A DNA stretch of 64,000 nucleotides from Alloalcanivorax gelatiniphagus (GTDB taxonomy: Bacteria; Pseudomonadota; Gammaproteobacteria; Pseudomonadales; Alcanivoracaceae). The position numbers were made by a program, and so were the translations under genes. A model generated the notes under the pieces. It searched no databases. It saw nothing but the letters and a program-made list of their open reading frames with translations, and was not told where the DNA came from. The stretch is taken from NCBI RefSeq assembly GCF_005938655.1, contig NZ_VCQT01000040.1, forward strand, positions 1 through 64,000, read 5' to 3'. This document shows positions 34,463 through 43,341 of the stretch, one piece after another (the first letter of the stretch is position 1; each line of letters begins with the position of its first letter).

Positions 34463-36729
34463 CAGGCGGGCTTGCGGTGGCGTACCAGGTCGCCCAGGCC
34501 CACCTTGGTGAGCTGCAGGTCCAGGTAGGAGGTGATCACCTCGCCGTTGTCCATGGCCAGCACCTCGTTGAGCAGCCGGCGCAGGAAGGTCATGTTGACC
34601 TGGCGCACCGCCGCTTTCACCCGTAGCAGGTTGGAGGCGTTCATGGACAGGGAATCGAAGCCCATCGCCATCAGGATCAGCGCGGTGCTGGGGTCGCCGG
34701 CCATTTCGCCGCACACCGACACCGGCTTGCCCTCTTGGTGGGCCTGCTCCACCACATGCAGCAGCGCGTGCAGCACCGCCGGGTGGCAGGAATTGTAGAG
34801 GTCCGAGACCTGCCGGTTGTTGCGGTCCACCGCCAGCATGTACTGGGTCAGGTCATTGGTGCCCACGGACAGGAATTCCACCCGCTGGGCCAGGGCGCGG
34901 GCCTGGTACACCGTGGCGGGCACCTCGATCATCACCCCCACCGGCGGCATCTCCACGTCCACGCCTTCCTCGCGCACTTCCAGCCAGGCCCGGTGGATCA
35001 GATGCTGGGCTTCCTCCGCCTCGATCACGGTGGTGATCATCGGCAGCATGATGCGCAGGTTGTTGAGGCCCTCGGCGGCCTTGAGCATGGCGCGCACCTG
35101 GACGATGAAAATTTCCGGGTGGTCCAGGGTCACGCGGATGCCGCGCCAGCCCAGGAAGGGGTTGTCTTCCTCGATGGGAAAATAGCTGAGCGGCTTGTCG
35201 CCGCCCACGTCCAGGGTGCGCATGGTCACCCAGTGCGGGGCGAAGGCGGACAGCTGCTCCCGGTAGATCAGCCGCTGTTCCTCCTCGGAGGGGAAGCGGT
35301 CGCGCACCATGAACGGGATTTCCGTGCGGTACAGGCCCACGCCCTCGGCGCCGCGCTCGATGGAGCGCACGATGTCGGTCATCAGGCCGGTGTTCACCTG
35401 CAGCGCGATGCGCTGACCGTCCTCGGTTTCGGCGGGCTCGTCGCGGAGTTTTTCCAGCCCCGCCAGCAGGTGTTTTTCCTCGGCGATGATGTCCTCGAAC
35501 TGGGACTTCAGCTCGGCGGAGGCGTTGGCGATCACCCGGCCCCGGAAGCCGTCGACGATCAGTTCCTTGCCGTCCAGTTTCTTGAGCGGCAGGTTCTGGG
35601 CGCCGACCACCGTGGGGATGCCCATGGCCCGGGCCACGATCGCCATGTGCGAGTTGCGCGAGCCCCGGGTGGTGACGATGCCGACGATGTTCTCCTCCGG
35701 CATCTCCATCAGCATGGGCGCGGAGATGTCCTCGCCCATCAGGATGCAGGCCTTGGGAAACTCGATGCGGCGCCGGTTACGGCTCTGCAATTGCCCCAGC
35801 ACCCGGCGCCCCAGGTCGCGCACATCGGCGGCCCGTTCGCGCAGGTAGGGGTCATCCATCATCTCGAAATTGTGCACGTGGGCGTCCACCACCATGCGCA
35901 GGGCGCCCTGGGCCCACTGACCGTCGCGGATGCGCGCCACCACCTCGGCGGGCAGGGCGTGGCGGTCGAGCATGCGCAGGTACACATCGAACAGGGCCTG
36001 CTCCTCCGGGCCCAGGCTTTTCTTGGCGCGCTCGGCCAGATCGCGGATTTCCTGGCGCACCCGCACCAGGGCCTCGTCGAGCAGGGCGATTTCACCGCTG
36101 ATGTCGGTGGCGTCCCGGTCCGGCACCGAGGACAGGTCGGTCTCCGGGAACAGCAGCACGCCGATGCCGATGGCGGCCCCGGTGGAGCCGGGCTGGCCGT
36201 CGTGGATGCTGGGCAGGTCCTGGGTGTCGAGCTGGTCGAACAGCACGCCGGAGGCGTGGGCGTGGGCGATCACCGCCGACAGCTGGGCGGAGATGGTGAC
36301 CAGGAAGGCTTCCTCGCTCTGGTCGAAGCGGCGGGCGTCGCGCTGCTGCACCACCAGCACGCCGAGCACCTCGCCGTGGTGCATCACCGGCACGCCCAGG
36401 AAGGCATGGAAGGGGTCCTCGCCGGTTTCCGCCAGATAGTGGAATTTGGGGTGGGCGAAGGCGTCCTCCAGGTTGATCGGTTCCTCGCGCTGCCCGACCT
36501 GGCCCACCAGCCCCTCGGAGGTGCCCAGGCTGACCCGGCCCACCGCCTCGCGCTTGAGGCCCTCGGAGGCCATCAGCATGTAGCGTTCTTCGTTGTTGTC
36601 CCGCAGATAGATGGAACACACCTCGGTGCCCATGGCATCGCGCACGCGCTGGGCCATCAGATCCAGAGCGGATCGGATATCCGGCGCGTTGTTCACTTCC
36701 TGCACGATGCGGCGCAGGGTATCGAGCAT
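34462..36729 (-). CDS. ptsP: PtsP, nitrogen-type PEP-protein phosphotransferase (EI-Ntr)
   Basis: A 755-residue enzyme I of the nitrogen phosphotransferase system. An N-terminal GAF domain (about 1-150) senses a small ligand, glutamine in studied homologues. The EI N-domain and swivelling domain follow with the phosphorylated histidine in GSRNSHMAIVARAMGIPTVVG, near residue 357 (ITTRG precedes). The PEP-binding barrel carries GVGLYRTEIPFM, LDVGGDKPLSYF and the C-terminal SVCGEMAGDP with the catalytic cysteine. It phosphorylates NPr and controls nitrogen, potassium and storage metabolism. It lies 38 bases after rppH in the Pseudomonas-like rppH-ptsP pair. Confidence 0.96.
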   Translation of the reverse strand: MLDTLRRIVQEVNNAPDIRSALDLMAQRVRDAMGTEVCSIYLRDNNEERYMLMASEGLKREAVGRVSLGTSEGLVGQVGQREEPINLEDAFAHPKFHYLAETGEDPFHAFLGVPVMHHGEVLGVLVVQQRDARRFDQSEEAFLVTISAQLSAVIAHAHASGVLFDQLDTQDLPSIHDGQPGSTGAAIGIGVLLFPETDLSSVPDRDATDISGEIALLDEALVRVRQEIRDLAERAKKSLGPEEQALFDVYLRMLDRHALPAEVVARIRDGQWAQGALRMVVDAHVHNFEMMDDPYLRERAADVRDLGRRVLGQLQSRNRRRIEFPKACILMGEDISAPMLMEMPEENIVGIVTTRGSRNSHMAIVARAMGIPTVVGAQNLPLKKLDGKELIVDGFRGRVIANASAELKSQFEDIIAEEKHLLAGLEKLRDEPAETEDGQRIALQVNTGLMTDIVRSIERGAEGVGLYRTEIPFMVRDRFPSEEEQRLIYREQLSAFAPHWVTMRTLDVGGDKPLSYFPIEEDNPFLGWRGIRVTLDHPEIFIVQVRAMLKAAEGLNNLRIMLPMITTVIEAEEAQHLIHRAWLEVREEGVDVEMPPVGVMIEVPATVYQARALAQRVEFLSVGTNDLTQYMLAVDRNNRQVSDLYNSCHPAVLHALLHVVEQAHQEGKPVSVCGEMAGDPSTALILMAMGFDSLSMNASNLLRVKAAVRQVNMTFLRRLLNEVLAMDNGEVITSYLDLQLTKVGLGDLVRHRKPA

Positions 36730-36767
36730 GTGTGTTCCTCTCTGGTCGGTGTGGCGTGGACGGCTCG

Positions 36768-37271
36768 CTAGCCGCGGCGCTTTTCGCCGCGCAGGGCCGG
36801 CGCCAGCTCACGCAGGGCGCGGGCATAGACGCCGCGCTTGAAGTGCACCACCTTGCGGATCGGGTACCAGTAGTTCACCCAGCGCCAGTCCTGAAACTCC
36901 GGCACCGGCGAACGGGCCAGATCAATGACCTCCTCCTCGGCGTTGAGGCGCAGCAGAAACCACTTCTGCCGCTGGCCGATGCACACCGGCCGGTTGCGCG
37001 GCGGGCGCAGGAAGCGGCGCGGCAGGCGATAGGTGAGCCAGCCGTCGGTGGTGGCCAGCACGCTGACGTGCTCGCCCAACAGGCCGGTCTCCTCTTCCAA
37101 CTCGCGGAACAGGGTGTCCTCGGGGCTCTCTCCCGGCATCATGCCGCCCTGGGGAAACTGCCAGGCGTCGCGGTTGCCCACCCGGCGGCCCCAGAAAACC
37201 CGCCCATCCGGGGCGGCGATCACAATGCCGACATTCAGCCGGTATCCTTTGTCGTCGATGATGCCTGTCAT
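36768..37271 (-). CDS. rppH: RNA pyrophosphohydrolase RppH
   Basis: A 167-residue Nudix hydrolase removing pyrophosphate from 5' triphosphate mRNA to start decay. The Nudix box G-X5-E-X7-REUXEE lies at about 42-64 ([20 protein letters not shown]). [11 protein letters not shown] near 9 and [16 protein letters not shown] near 131 are RppH hallmarks. ATG 37271 puts the start at the usual place; an upstream in-frame ATG at 37349 would add 26 atypical residues. It is co-directional with ptsP. Confidence 0.95.
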   Translation of the reverse strand: MTGIIDDKGYRLNVGIVIAAPDGRVFWGRRVGNRDAWQFPQGGMMPGESPEDTLFRELEEETGLLGEHVSVLATTDGWLTYRLPRRFLRPPRNRPVCIGQRQKWFLLRLNAEEEVIDLARSPVPEFQDWRWVNYWYPIRKVVHFKRGVYARALRELAPALRGEKRRG

Positions 37272-37467
37272 TGCCTTCAATCCCATGGCGCGGCACGGGG
37301 TTCGCGGGAAGGCGCGGAACCCAGCCGTACAGGCGCGCAATATTCCCATTAAACCTTGTCGGCCCTGCGGCGATCAATCGGCTGCCGTCACGGACGCGCT
37401 TTTGGTAAGCTGCCGCTGACTTTTCGCACCTTCCTCCAACGACAGCGGGCGCGCCCCGGGAGCATGC

Positions 37468-38148
37468 ATGACACTGGCCATTTTCGACCTGGACAATACC
37501 CTGATCGCCGGCGATTCCGACCATCAGTGGGGGGAATTCCTGGTCGGCCGCGGCGAGGTGGACGGGGCCGGCTACAAGGCGGCCAACGACCGCTTCTACC
37601 AGGACTACCTGGACGGGGATCTGGACATCTTCGCCTACCAGGAGTTCGTGCTGTCGGTGCTCAAGGACCGGCCCCTGGAACAACTGCACGCCCTGCGCCG
37701 GGACTTCATGGACCAGGTGATCGACGCCCTGTGGCTGCCGGCGGCGGAACAGCTGGTGGCCAAACACCGGCAACAGGGTGACACCCTGATGATCATCACC
37801 GCCACCAACGATTTCATCACCGCGCCCATCGCCGAGCGGCTGGGCGTGCCCCATCTGATCGCCACCACCGCCGAGCGCGACCCACGGGGCGGCTACACCG
37901 GCCGGGTGGCCGGCGTGCCCAGCTACCGGGAAGGCAAGGTGGAACGGCTCAACAGCTGGCTGGAACAGCACCAGGAGAGCCTCGCCGGCAGCTGGTTCTA
38001 CAGCGACTCCCACAATGATCTGCCGCTGCTGGGCAAGGTGGACCATCCGGTGGCGGTGGACCCGGACGAGACCCTGGAGCAGGCCGCCCGGGAACGGGGC
38101 TGGCCGGTGATTTCCCTGCGCCAAACCTCCGTGGGAGCCTCCTCATGA
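37468..38148 (+). CDS. HAD-IB (SerB-like) phosphatase
   Basis: A 226-residue HAD phosphatase with motif I IFDLDNTLIAGDSD (Asp7, Asp9), a small helical cap, motif II IITATNDF, a Lys in YREGKVERL and motif IV YSDSHNDLPLL. This is the SerB-like IB subgroup that neighbours rppH in Pseudomonas. Related enzymes dephosphorylate phosphoserine or histidinol phosphate; the substrate here is not clear. Its stop overlaps the next ATG by 4 bases. Confidence 0.88.
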   Translation: MTLAIFDLDNTLIAGDSDHQWGEFLVGRGEVDGAGYKAANDRFYQDYLDGDLDIFAYQEFVLSVLKDRPLEQLHALRRDFMDQVIDALWLPAAEQLVAKHRQQGDTLMIITATNDFITAPIAERLGVPHLIATTAERDPRGGYTGRVAGVPSYREGKVERLNSWLEQHQESLAGSWFYSDSHNDLPLLGKVDHPVAVDPDETLEQAARERGWPVISLRQTSVGASS

Positions 38149-39227
38149 GCGCCGCTCTCAGGCCCCGGTGGCCGGCCCTGCTGGCGCTGCTGCCCGCCCT
38201 GCTGCTGAGTGCCTGCGACGCCACCGACACGGCCACCCCGGCGGAGCCGGACGCCGGCTCGCCGCAACCGGGCCGGCCCACCGGCGCGGCCCCCGGCGGC
38301 GACGGCAACACCGACCTGCGCCCGCTTAATGACCAGGCCGGCGCCACCGCCCTGGGCAACCAGCGCCAGGCCTGGCGGGACGCCCTGGACGCCCTGCTCG
38401 ACGCCCCGGACCCGGACAGCCTGGCCGGCGCGCGCACCGCCTGGGCCGATCTGTACGCCGCCTTCAACGATCATTATCTGTCGCTGGCGGCGGTGGCCTG
38501 CCAGCGCGGCGTGCCGGAACGGCTGGAGCGCCTGGACGACTGGCCGTTCTATCCGGCCTACGTGGATGCCCTGCCGGCCTGGCCGGACTCCGGCATCGTC
38601 AACGATCCGGCCCTGGAACTGACCGCCGCCAACCTGCGCCGCCAGCAGGGCGCCACCGGCGAGGGTGAAGTGGCCCTGGGCTTCCAGCCGTTGCGGCTGC
38701 TGGTGGCCGGGGTGGCCGAGGCACCGCGCCGGGCGGCGGACTTCCGCGCTGGCCGCCAGGAGGCCGCGGTGCCGTCCAGCACGGTGGAACAGGACGCCGC
38801 CGTGCAGGTGGACGCACCGGCCCGCCGCCGCGCCTACCTGCGGCTGGCCGATGAACAATTGCAGGCGGATCTGGATGCCCTGGGCGACGACGCCGCCGGC
38901 GACCCGGACAGCCTGCGCTGCGCCCTGGGCACCCTGGACCGGCGGCTGACCCAGTTGGATCGGCAGCGCGGCGCCACCGATCCGCAAGCGGGCCTTTATC
39001 TGTCGCCGCGCAGCATCGAGCTGATCGACGCCAGCCAGCCGGAAGCGGCCCTCTCGCAACTGGCCGACGACGACAACGCTGCCCTGCGCGAGGCGCTGGA
39101 AGCGCGCTGGCCGGGCTTCACGGACGCCCTGGAGCAGGCCCGGGAAAGCGGCGACTGGACGCCCCTGCGCGGCTGGCTCCACCCCGCCAGCCATGGGGTC
39201 CAGCCCGCCGCCGCGGTGCGCGGCTAG
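38145..39227 (+). CDS. lipoprotein with an imelysin-like domain
   Basis: A 360-residue lipoprotein: signal LLALLPALLLSAC (lipidated Cys near 24), then a Thr/Pro/Gly-rich linker to about 65. A helical domain follows, with ARTAWADLYAAFNDHYLSL near 94, LDDWPFYPAYVDAL near 130, LPAWPDSGIVND and LGFQPLRLLVAGV near 185. This layout matches imelysin (M75) proteins, periplasmic or outer-membrane proteins tied to iron uptake. The usual GxHxxE iron-site motif reads GFQPLR here, so metal binding may be lost. It overlaps the HAD gene start-to-stop. Its TAG shares bases with the stop of the convergent hydroxylase gene (CTAG). Confidence 0.7.
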   Translation: MSAALRPRWPALLALLPALLLSACDATDTATPAEPDAGSPQPGRPTGAAPGGDGNTDLRPLNDQAGATALGNQRQAWRDALDALLDAPDPDSLAGARTAWADLYAAFNDHYLSLAAVACQRGVPERLERLDDWPFYPAYVDALPAWPDSGIVNDPALELTAANLRRQQGATGEGEVALGFQPLRLLVAGVAEAPRRAADFRAGRQEAAVPSSTVEQDAAVQVDAPARRRAYLRLADEQLQADLDALGDDAAGDPDSLRCALGTLDRRLTQLDRQRGATDPQAGLYLSPRSIELIDASQPEAALSQLADDDNAALREALEARWPGFTDALEQARESGDWTPLRGWLHPASHGVQPAAAVRG

Positions 39228-39805
39228 GCCGCCACCACCAGCGGCGCCTCGGCGCGCGCCGGCCGCCAGCGACGGGCCAGCCGGTTGACCGGCTTTTCCA
39301 GCCAGGCCGGCAGCGGCAACCCCAGCGGGTTGCTCTCGGTCACCGAATCCGCCCCCGGCACCCGGGTGCCCATCAGGTAATCAAACCAGGGCCGGGTCAC
39401 GCACCAGTTGGCGTTCTGGTCCCGGTTCATATGGTGATCGTAGTGCCAGGGCAGGTGCCGACGGGCCCAATCCGGATCCAGATGGGCGCGGCTGTGCTTG
39501 CGCCAGTATTGCCAGGCGCCGTAGTAAATGCCCACGGTAAAGAACGGCGCCACCGGCGCCGCCGGCGTGAACACCACGCACAGCCCCAGCAGGGCCACCT
39601 TCTCGTTGAACATTTCCTGGTCGCGCCACATGGATTCGCGGTAGCCGGCGTCGGCGAAGCCGTTCAGCCGCGCCCGCTTGTGATGGCGGATATGGGTGAA
39701 GAAAGGGCTGTTGCGATGGCGCGCCGGGTATTCGTGCAGCCAGGTCTTGTGGGCGTACCACTCAAAGGCGTTGACGGTGAGCAACGCCACGGGAAAGCCG
39801 AGCAT
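39224..39805 (-). CDS. fatty acid hydroxylase / sterol desaturase family protein
   Basis: A 193-residue membrane protein. Histidine boxes typical of the di-iron FA_hydroxylase superfamily are visible: EWYAHKTWLHEY near 14-25, HIRHHKR near 38-44 and HYDHHMNRDQNANW near 118-131. Hydrophobic helices lie at about 1-18 and 70-100. It would hydroxylate or desaturate a lipid or carotenoid-like substrate at the membrane. ATG 39805 follows a strong AGGAGA; the frame continues upstream but overlaps the AraC gene. It may be the target of that adjacent regulator. Confidence 0.82.
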   Translation of the reverse strand: MLGFPVALLTVNAFEWYAHKTWLHEYPARHRNSPFFTHIRHHKRARLNGFADAGYRESMWRDQEMFNEKVALLGLCVVFTPAAPVAPFFTVGIYYGAWQYWRKHSRAHLDPDWARRHLPWHYDHHMNRDQNANWCVTRPWFDYLMGTRVPGADSVTESNPLGLPLPAWLEKPVNRLARRWRPARAEAPLVVAA

Positions 39806-39857
39806 GACGGGTTCTCCTGAATGACTGTGTCCGTCACCCATGATGCCGGCGCCGGGC

Positions 39858-40907
39858 TCAGCCGCTTTGATCGCCACCGCGCGGATCGCCGTCACCGGGA
39901 TCAAGCGCCCGCTGCCCGTGCTTGCGGCGGCGGTAGGCGGTGGGGGTCTCGCCGGTCCAGCGCTTGAAGGCCCGGGAAAACGCCGCCGGCTCGGAGAAAC
40001 CGGTGAGATAGAGAATCCGGTCGATGGGCGCGTCGGTGCGCGCCAGCAGCCGCCGGGAGAGTCGTTCCCGGTAGCCGGCCAGCAGCGCCTTGAAACCGGT
40101 GCCGGCCTCCGCCAGTTGCCCGCGCAACGCCCGGGGCGAGCACCCGGCCCGGGCGGCCAGCGCCTCCAGGGACGCCTCACCGCGCTCCAGCAGGCCGCCC
40201 AGATGGCGCTCCAGATCGGCCAGCAATTCCCGCCGGCCCAGGGCCGCCATGCGTTCCGCCGCCAGCCGTTCGTGCACCACCAGCAATGCCGGCTCCGCCG
40301 CCGGCGACGGCCGCGCCAGCAGCGCCGCCGGAAACACGATGGCGCCCTGGTCCGCGCCCAGGGTCACGGCGCAGCCCAGCACCCGCCGGTAGGTCTCCGG
40401 TGGGGCACCCTCGGTGTGCGGGAAACGCACCTCGGTGGCCCGGAACTCGCCGTCGGTGACCCGCTCCAGAAAGCCCAGGGCGATGCAGGTGGCGCACTCC
40501 AGATAATGGCGCACCGGATGGTTCAGGCCGGTAAGAAGGGCCTGGTCGCCTTCCACCACCAGGCGCAGCGGCAGGGCGTCGGTGATCAGGCGCTGGTAGG
40601 CCAGCACCCGCTCCAGCCCCTCGCCCAGGGTGGGGCTGCTGAGCAGCAGGTATTCCAGCACCTGGCCGCGCCAGGGCGGCATGCGTTCGCCGATGTGCAG
40701 CCCGATGTGCGGGTCACCGCTGACCCGCACGGCGGCGTCCCAGAACTGCCGCTGGGGGCCGTTAACCCGGCGCGGACGCCGGTCCGGCACCTGGTCCGGC
40801 AGCCCCACGCTGGCGAAGATGGCGGCGCAGTCCAGCCCCGCGTCCGCCATGGCGCGGTAGGTCATCCACAAGAAAGTGCCATCGTCGCTGGCGGGAATCC
40901 GGGTCAT
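39858..40907 (-). CDS. AraC-family regulator (Arabinose_bd / OruR type)
   Basis: A 349-residue regulator. The N-terminal ligand domain (about 15-195) includes GLHIGERMPPWRGQVLEYLLL near 67 with SSPTLGEGLERVLAYQRLIT, the Arabinose_bd signature. The C-terminal double helix-turn-helix (about 240-330) has SLEALAARAGCSPRALRGQL and FKALLAGYRERLSRRLL, then ILYLTGFSEPAAFSRAFKRW. Family members control fatty acid, ornithine or lipid catabolism genes. It lies 52 bases upstream of the hydroxylase gene, on the same strand. Confidence 0.92.
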   Translation of the reverse strand: MTRIPASDDGTFLWMTYRAMADAGLDCAAIFASVGLPDQVPDRRPRRVNGPQRQFWDAAVRVSGDPHIGLHIGERMPPWRGQVLEYLLLSSPTLGEGLERVLAYQRLITDALPLRLVVEGDQALLTGLNHPVRHYLECATCIALGFLERVTDGEFRATEVRFPHTEGAPPETYRRVLGCAVTLGADQGAIVFPAALLARPSPAAEPALLVVHERLAAERMAALGRRELLADLERHLGGLLERGEASLEALAARAGCSPRALRGQLAEAGTGFKALLAGYRERLSRRLLARTDAPIDRILYLTGFSEPAAFSRAFKRWTGETPTAYRRRKHGQRALDPGDGDPRGGDQSG

Positions 40908-41007
40908 GGCCGGAGTATAGGCACCCCGGCGGCGCGGTGAAATGACCGGCCGGCGGCCCATGTCGCCGGTGGGCTGCTTATGAAAACCGTGGAGCCTGAT
41001 GATGTTT

Positions 41008-41084
41008 GCGGCTGAAGCCGCTGCTACCCACCCCGGCCAATCGTGCCCCGGCCAATCGTGGTAGGAGCGGCTTCAGCCGCGATA
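41008..41084. repeat. REP units in the AraC-TetR divergent gap
   Basis: The 429-base gap (40908-41336) holds two REP units: GCGGCTGAAGCCGCTGCTAC (41008-41027) and GTAGGAGCGGCTTCAGCCGC (41061-41080). CCCCGGCCAATCGTG occurs twice between them. Beyond about 41100 the base composition drops toward A+T, where the island starts, and only the TetR leader region remains. Confidence 0.8.
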
Positions 41085-41225
41085 AAAAAGGTTTATCGCG
41101 GTCGGATGCCCGCTGCTAACGCGCACGTCATTCGCGCCGCCAGCCCCAAGCGAAGTTGTCTGGAGGCCTTCCGAGAGCGCCGGAGCCAGGGAAAAAGCGG
41201 CATAACTATCGCTAAGGAACACGCT

Positions 41226-41235
41226 ATAGTACTAT
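41226..41235. promoter_or_regulatory. palindrome and possible promoter of the tetR gene
   Basis: ATAGTACTAT is a perfect 10-bp palindrome. It contains TATAGT as a possible -10, about 105 bases before the tetR GTG. A second ACTATC at 41204-41209 repeats part of it. A self-repression site is plausible for a TetR gene but is unproven. Confidence 0.4.
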
Positions 41236-41336
41236 CACGTGCCCATTTTTCTTGCCGTCTTTGCGGCCAGTGTCGCACCATTACAAAGGGTGCGCGGGCG
41301 GTCGCCAACCGCTTCTTTTCGTTCCAGGAGCCCTTA

Positions 41337-42029
41337 GTGAAGCCGACACGGAAATCGCCGGCCCGAAAAAAAACCCCAGTGAAGTCCGGAGCACCGGAGC
41401 GCCCCAAACGGGTGCGCAGAAATCCGGAAAGGCTGATTGCCGCCATCCTCAATGCGGCGATCGAGGAGTTCTCCAATCACGGTTTTTCCGGCGCTCGTAT
41501 TGACCGCATCAGCAAGCGGGCCAATACCGTTGACCGCATGCTCTACTACTATTTCGGCAACAAGGAACGGCTCTACGAAGCGGTACTGGAAGAGGTTTAC
41601 CGCAATCTCATCGAGGAACAACGTCAATTCGTCCCACCGGAAGGCGACCCGGTCAACGGCATGGACGAGCTGATCACCCATATGTGGGAACACTACATGA
41701 ACCATCCGGAATTCATCCGGCTGGTGATGTCCGAGAACCTGCTTTATGGGCGCTACATCCGGCAGTCCGAGCACATCAAACAGGTTTCATTCCCGCTGGT
41801 GCGGATTATCGATGAGATCCTGAAGAGCGGCAAAAAGAAGAATATATTCCGCCCCGACGCGGACACCAACTTCATCCTGATGACCATCATGTCGATGGGG
41901 TTTTTCTACGTGTCCAACCAATACACTTACACCTATTGGCTCTCCAAGGAACTGACGCCGAATCTGCGCAGCGATGCCTGGCTGGGTCATATGAAAACGG
42001 TGATTTTCGACCACCTGATGGTGCGCTGA
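41337..42029 (+). CDS. TetR-family regulator of the Rieske/ABC island
   Basis: A 230-residue repressor. The basic N-terminus (about 1-28, rich in Lys/Arg) is followed by the TetR DNA-binding domain (ERLIAAILNAAIEEFSNHGF, then ARIDRISKRANTVDRMLYYYF), about 30-78. The C-terminal ligand domain (HPEFIRLVMSENLLYGRYI near 122) resembles RutR-like regulators. GTG 41337 is chosen because AGGAG lies 7 bases ahead; upstream in-frame sequence is repeat DNA. It is convergent with the minus-strand operon, and its likely effector is the imported substrate. The stop codon overlaps the T-run of that operon's terminator. Confidence 0.9.
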   Translation: MKPTRKSPARKKTPVKSGAPERPKRVRRNPERLIAAILNAAIEEFSNHGFSGARIDRISKRANTVDRMLYYYFGNKERLYEAVLEEVYRNLIEEQRQFVPPEGDPVNGMDELITHMWEHYMNHPEFIRLVMSENLLYGRYIRQSEHIKQVSFPLVRIIDEILKSGKKKNIFRPDADTNFILMTIMSMGFFYVSNQYTYTYWLSKELTPNLRSDAWLGHMKTVIFDHLMVR

Positions 42030-42058
42030 AAAAAAAGGCGCGTCACAGTGGACGCGCC
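42029..42058 (-). terminator. rho-independent terminator of the Rieske operon
   Basis: On the minus strand a perfect 8-bp stem GGCGCGTC / GACGCGCC with a 6-base loop (42058-42037) is followed by eight T residues (42036-42029). It lies 46 bases after the binding-protein stop codon. Confidence 0.9.
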
Positions 42059-42104
42059 GGCCGGTCACCCGGTGGGAAGAAAAGGCGACCAAAAACCTTC
42101 ATCG

Positions 42105-43313
42105 TCAGTCGCCCGCCACCAACGCCTTGCGCTCCTCCAGCGGCGGACTGATGGCATCGCCGTTCAGATACTTCCAGGTCTTCATGTAGCCACGACCGTC
42201 CTTGAGATCGGAACGCCCCACGATCACACCCATGGAGGACTGGTTATCCACCGGGCTGAATCGCTCGACACCGAAAGGCGTGGAGAACTCCAGCCCCTTG
42301 AAGGCCTCGACCAGATCCTCGGCGTCCGTTGATCCCGCCTTCTCAATGCCCGCGGCCAGTGCCTTCACCGTGGCGTAGGCGACCACCGAATTCATGCGTG
42401 GGTAGTCATCATATTTGGCGCGGTACTTCTCTATGAAATCCTGATGCTCGGGCATATCCAGGCTGTAATAAGGATAGCCGGTAACGATCCAGTTCTTTGG
42501 CGCATCACCTTTCAAAGAGTCGGAATACTCGGGCTCGCCGGACATCAGGCTCACCACCTCCCGGTTTTCGAACAGGCCCCTATTGTGCCCCTCGCGCAGG
42601 AACCGGGTCAGATCGGCGCCGAACAGCACATTGAAGATGGCATCGGGCCTGGCGTCCTCAAGAGCCTGCACCATCAAGCCGGCGTCCACCTTACCGTAGG
42701 GGGGCGCCTGCTCGATCACGAACTCCACATCCGGCTGGCGCTTTTTCATCTCGCGTTTAAAGGTCTCCGCCGCCACCTGACCGTATTCGTAATTGGGATA
42801 AACCAGCGCCCAACGCTTCTTGTTCAGAGCCACCGCATCGTCGATCACCGCGGCCACCATGGCGTAGGTGCCGGCGCGCAACCGGTAGGTGTAGCGGTTG
42901 TGTTTACTCCAGATGATGGCATCGCTGAACGGGCCGGAGGCGAGGAAAAAGACCTTACGGTGACGGGCGAAATCGGACACCGCCAGACCCACATGGGAGA
43001 ACGTCACCCCCGCCAACATATCCACCTTTTCCAGCGTCACCAGTTCCTGGGCGGCGCGCACCGCTTCGCCGGCATTGGCGTTGGAGTCGCGGAATACCGT
43101 TTCCAGACGCTTGCCCAACACGCCGCCCTGGGCATTGATTTCCTCCTGCGCCAGCTCCCACCCTTTACGGTAAGGCACGGTCAGAGCGGGCAGGGCCTTA
43201 TAGGCATTGATTTCGCCGATGCGGATTACATCGTCATCGGCGCTGGATAGCACACTGACCAACAAGGTCGCGGCCGCCACGAAAAATGGGATTCTCCTGA
43301 TTTTCCTTCGCAT
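42105..43313 (-). CDS. branched-chain-type ABC transporter periplasmic binding protein
   Basis: A 402-residue protein with a Sec signal peptide (basic start, hydrophobic 9-22, cleavage near Ala25). The mature part is a type 1 periplasmic binding domain: RIGEINAYKALPALTVPYRKGWELAQEEIN, conserved EINAQGGVLGKRLE, VYPNYEYGQ near 166 and FNVLFGADL near 226. LivK-type proteins of this sort bring in aromatic acids, amides, urea or amino acids. ATG follows AGGAG with 8-base spacing. It is the last gene of the operon FNR-ferredoxin-Rieske-binding protein, and its permease and ATPases are in the divergent operon. Confidence 0.92.
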   Translation of the reverse strand: MRRKIRRIPFFVAAATLLVSVLSSADDDVIRIGEINAYKALPALTVPYRKGWELAQEEINAQGGVLGKRLETVFRDSNANAGEAVRAAQELVTLEKVDMLAGVTFSHVGLAVSDFARHRKVFFLASGPFSDAIIWSKHNRYTYRLRAGTYAMVAAVIDDAVALNKKRWALVYPNYEYGQVAAETFKREMKKRQPDVEFVIEQAPPYGKVDAGLMVQALEDARPDAIFNVLFGADLTRFLREGHNRGLFENREVVSLMSGEPEYSDSLKGDAPKNWIVTGYPYYSLDMPEHQDFIEKYRAKYDDYPRMNSVVAYATVKALAAGIEKAGSTDAEDLVEAFKGLEFSTPFGVERFSPVDNQSSMGVIVGRSDLKDGRGYMKTWKYLNGDAISPPLEERKALVAGD

Positions 43314-43341
43314 GCGTATGCTCCTGGGAATGGGTTGATGC

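Noticed and set aside
34735-36771. Plus-strand open frame of 678 codons opposite ptsP
   Set aside because: It is fully antisense to ptsP, whose active-site motifs are intact; no ribosome site or domain supports it.
42027-42060. Terminator for tetR on the plus strand
   Set aside because: The A-run precedes the stem on the plus strand and no T-run follows, so it works only for the minus-strand operon.
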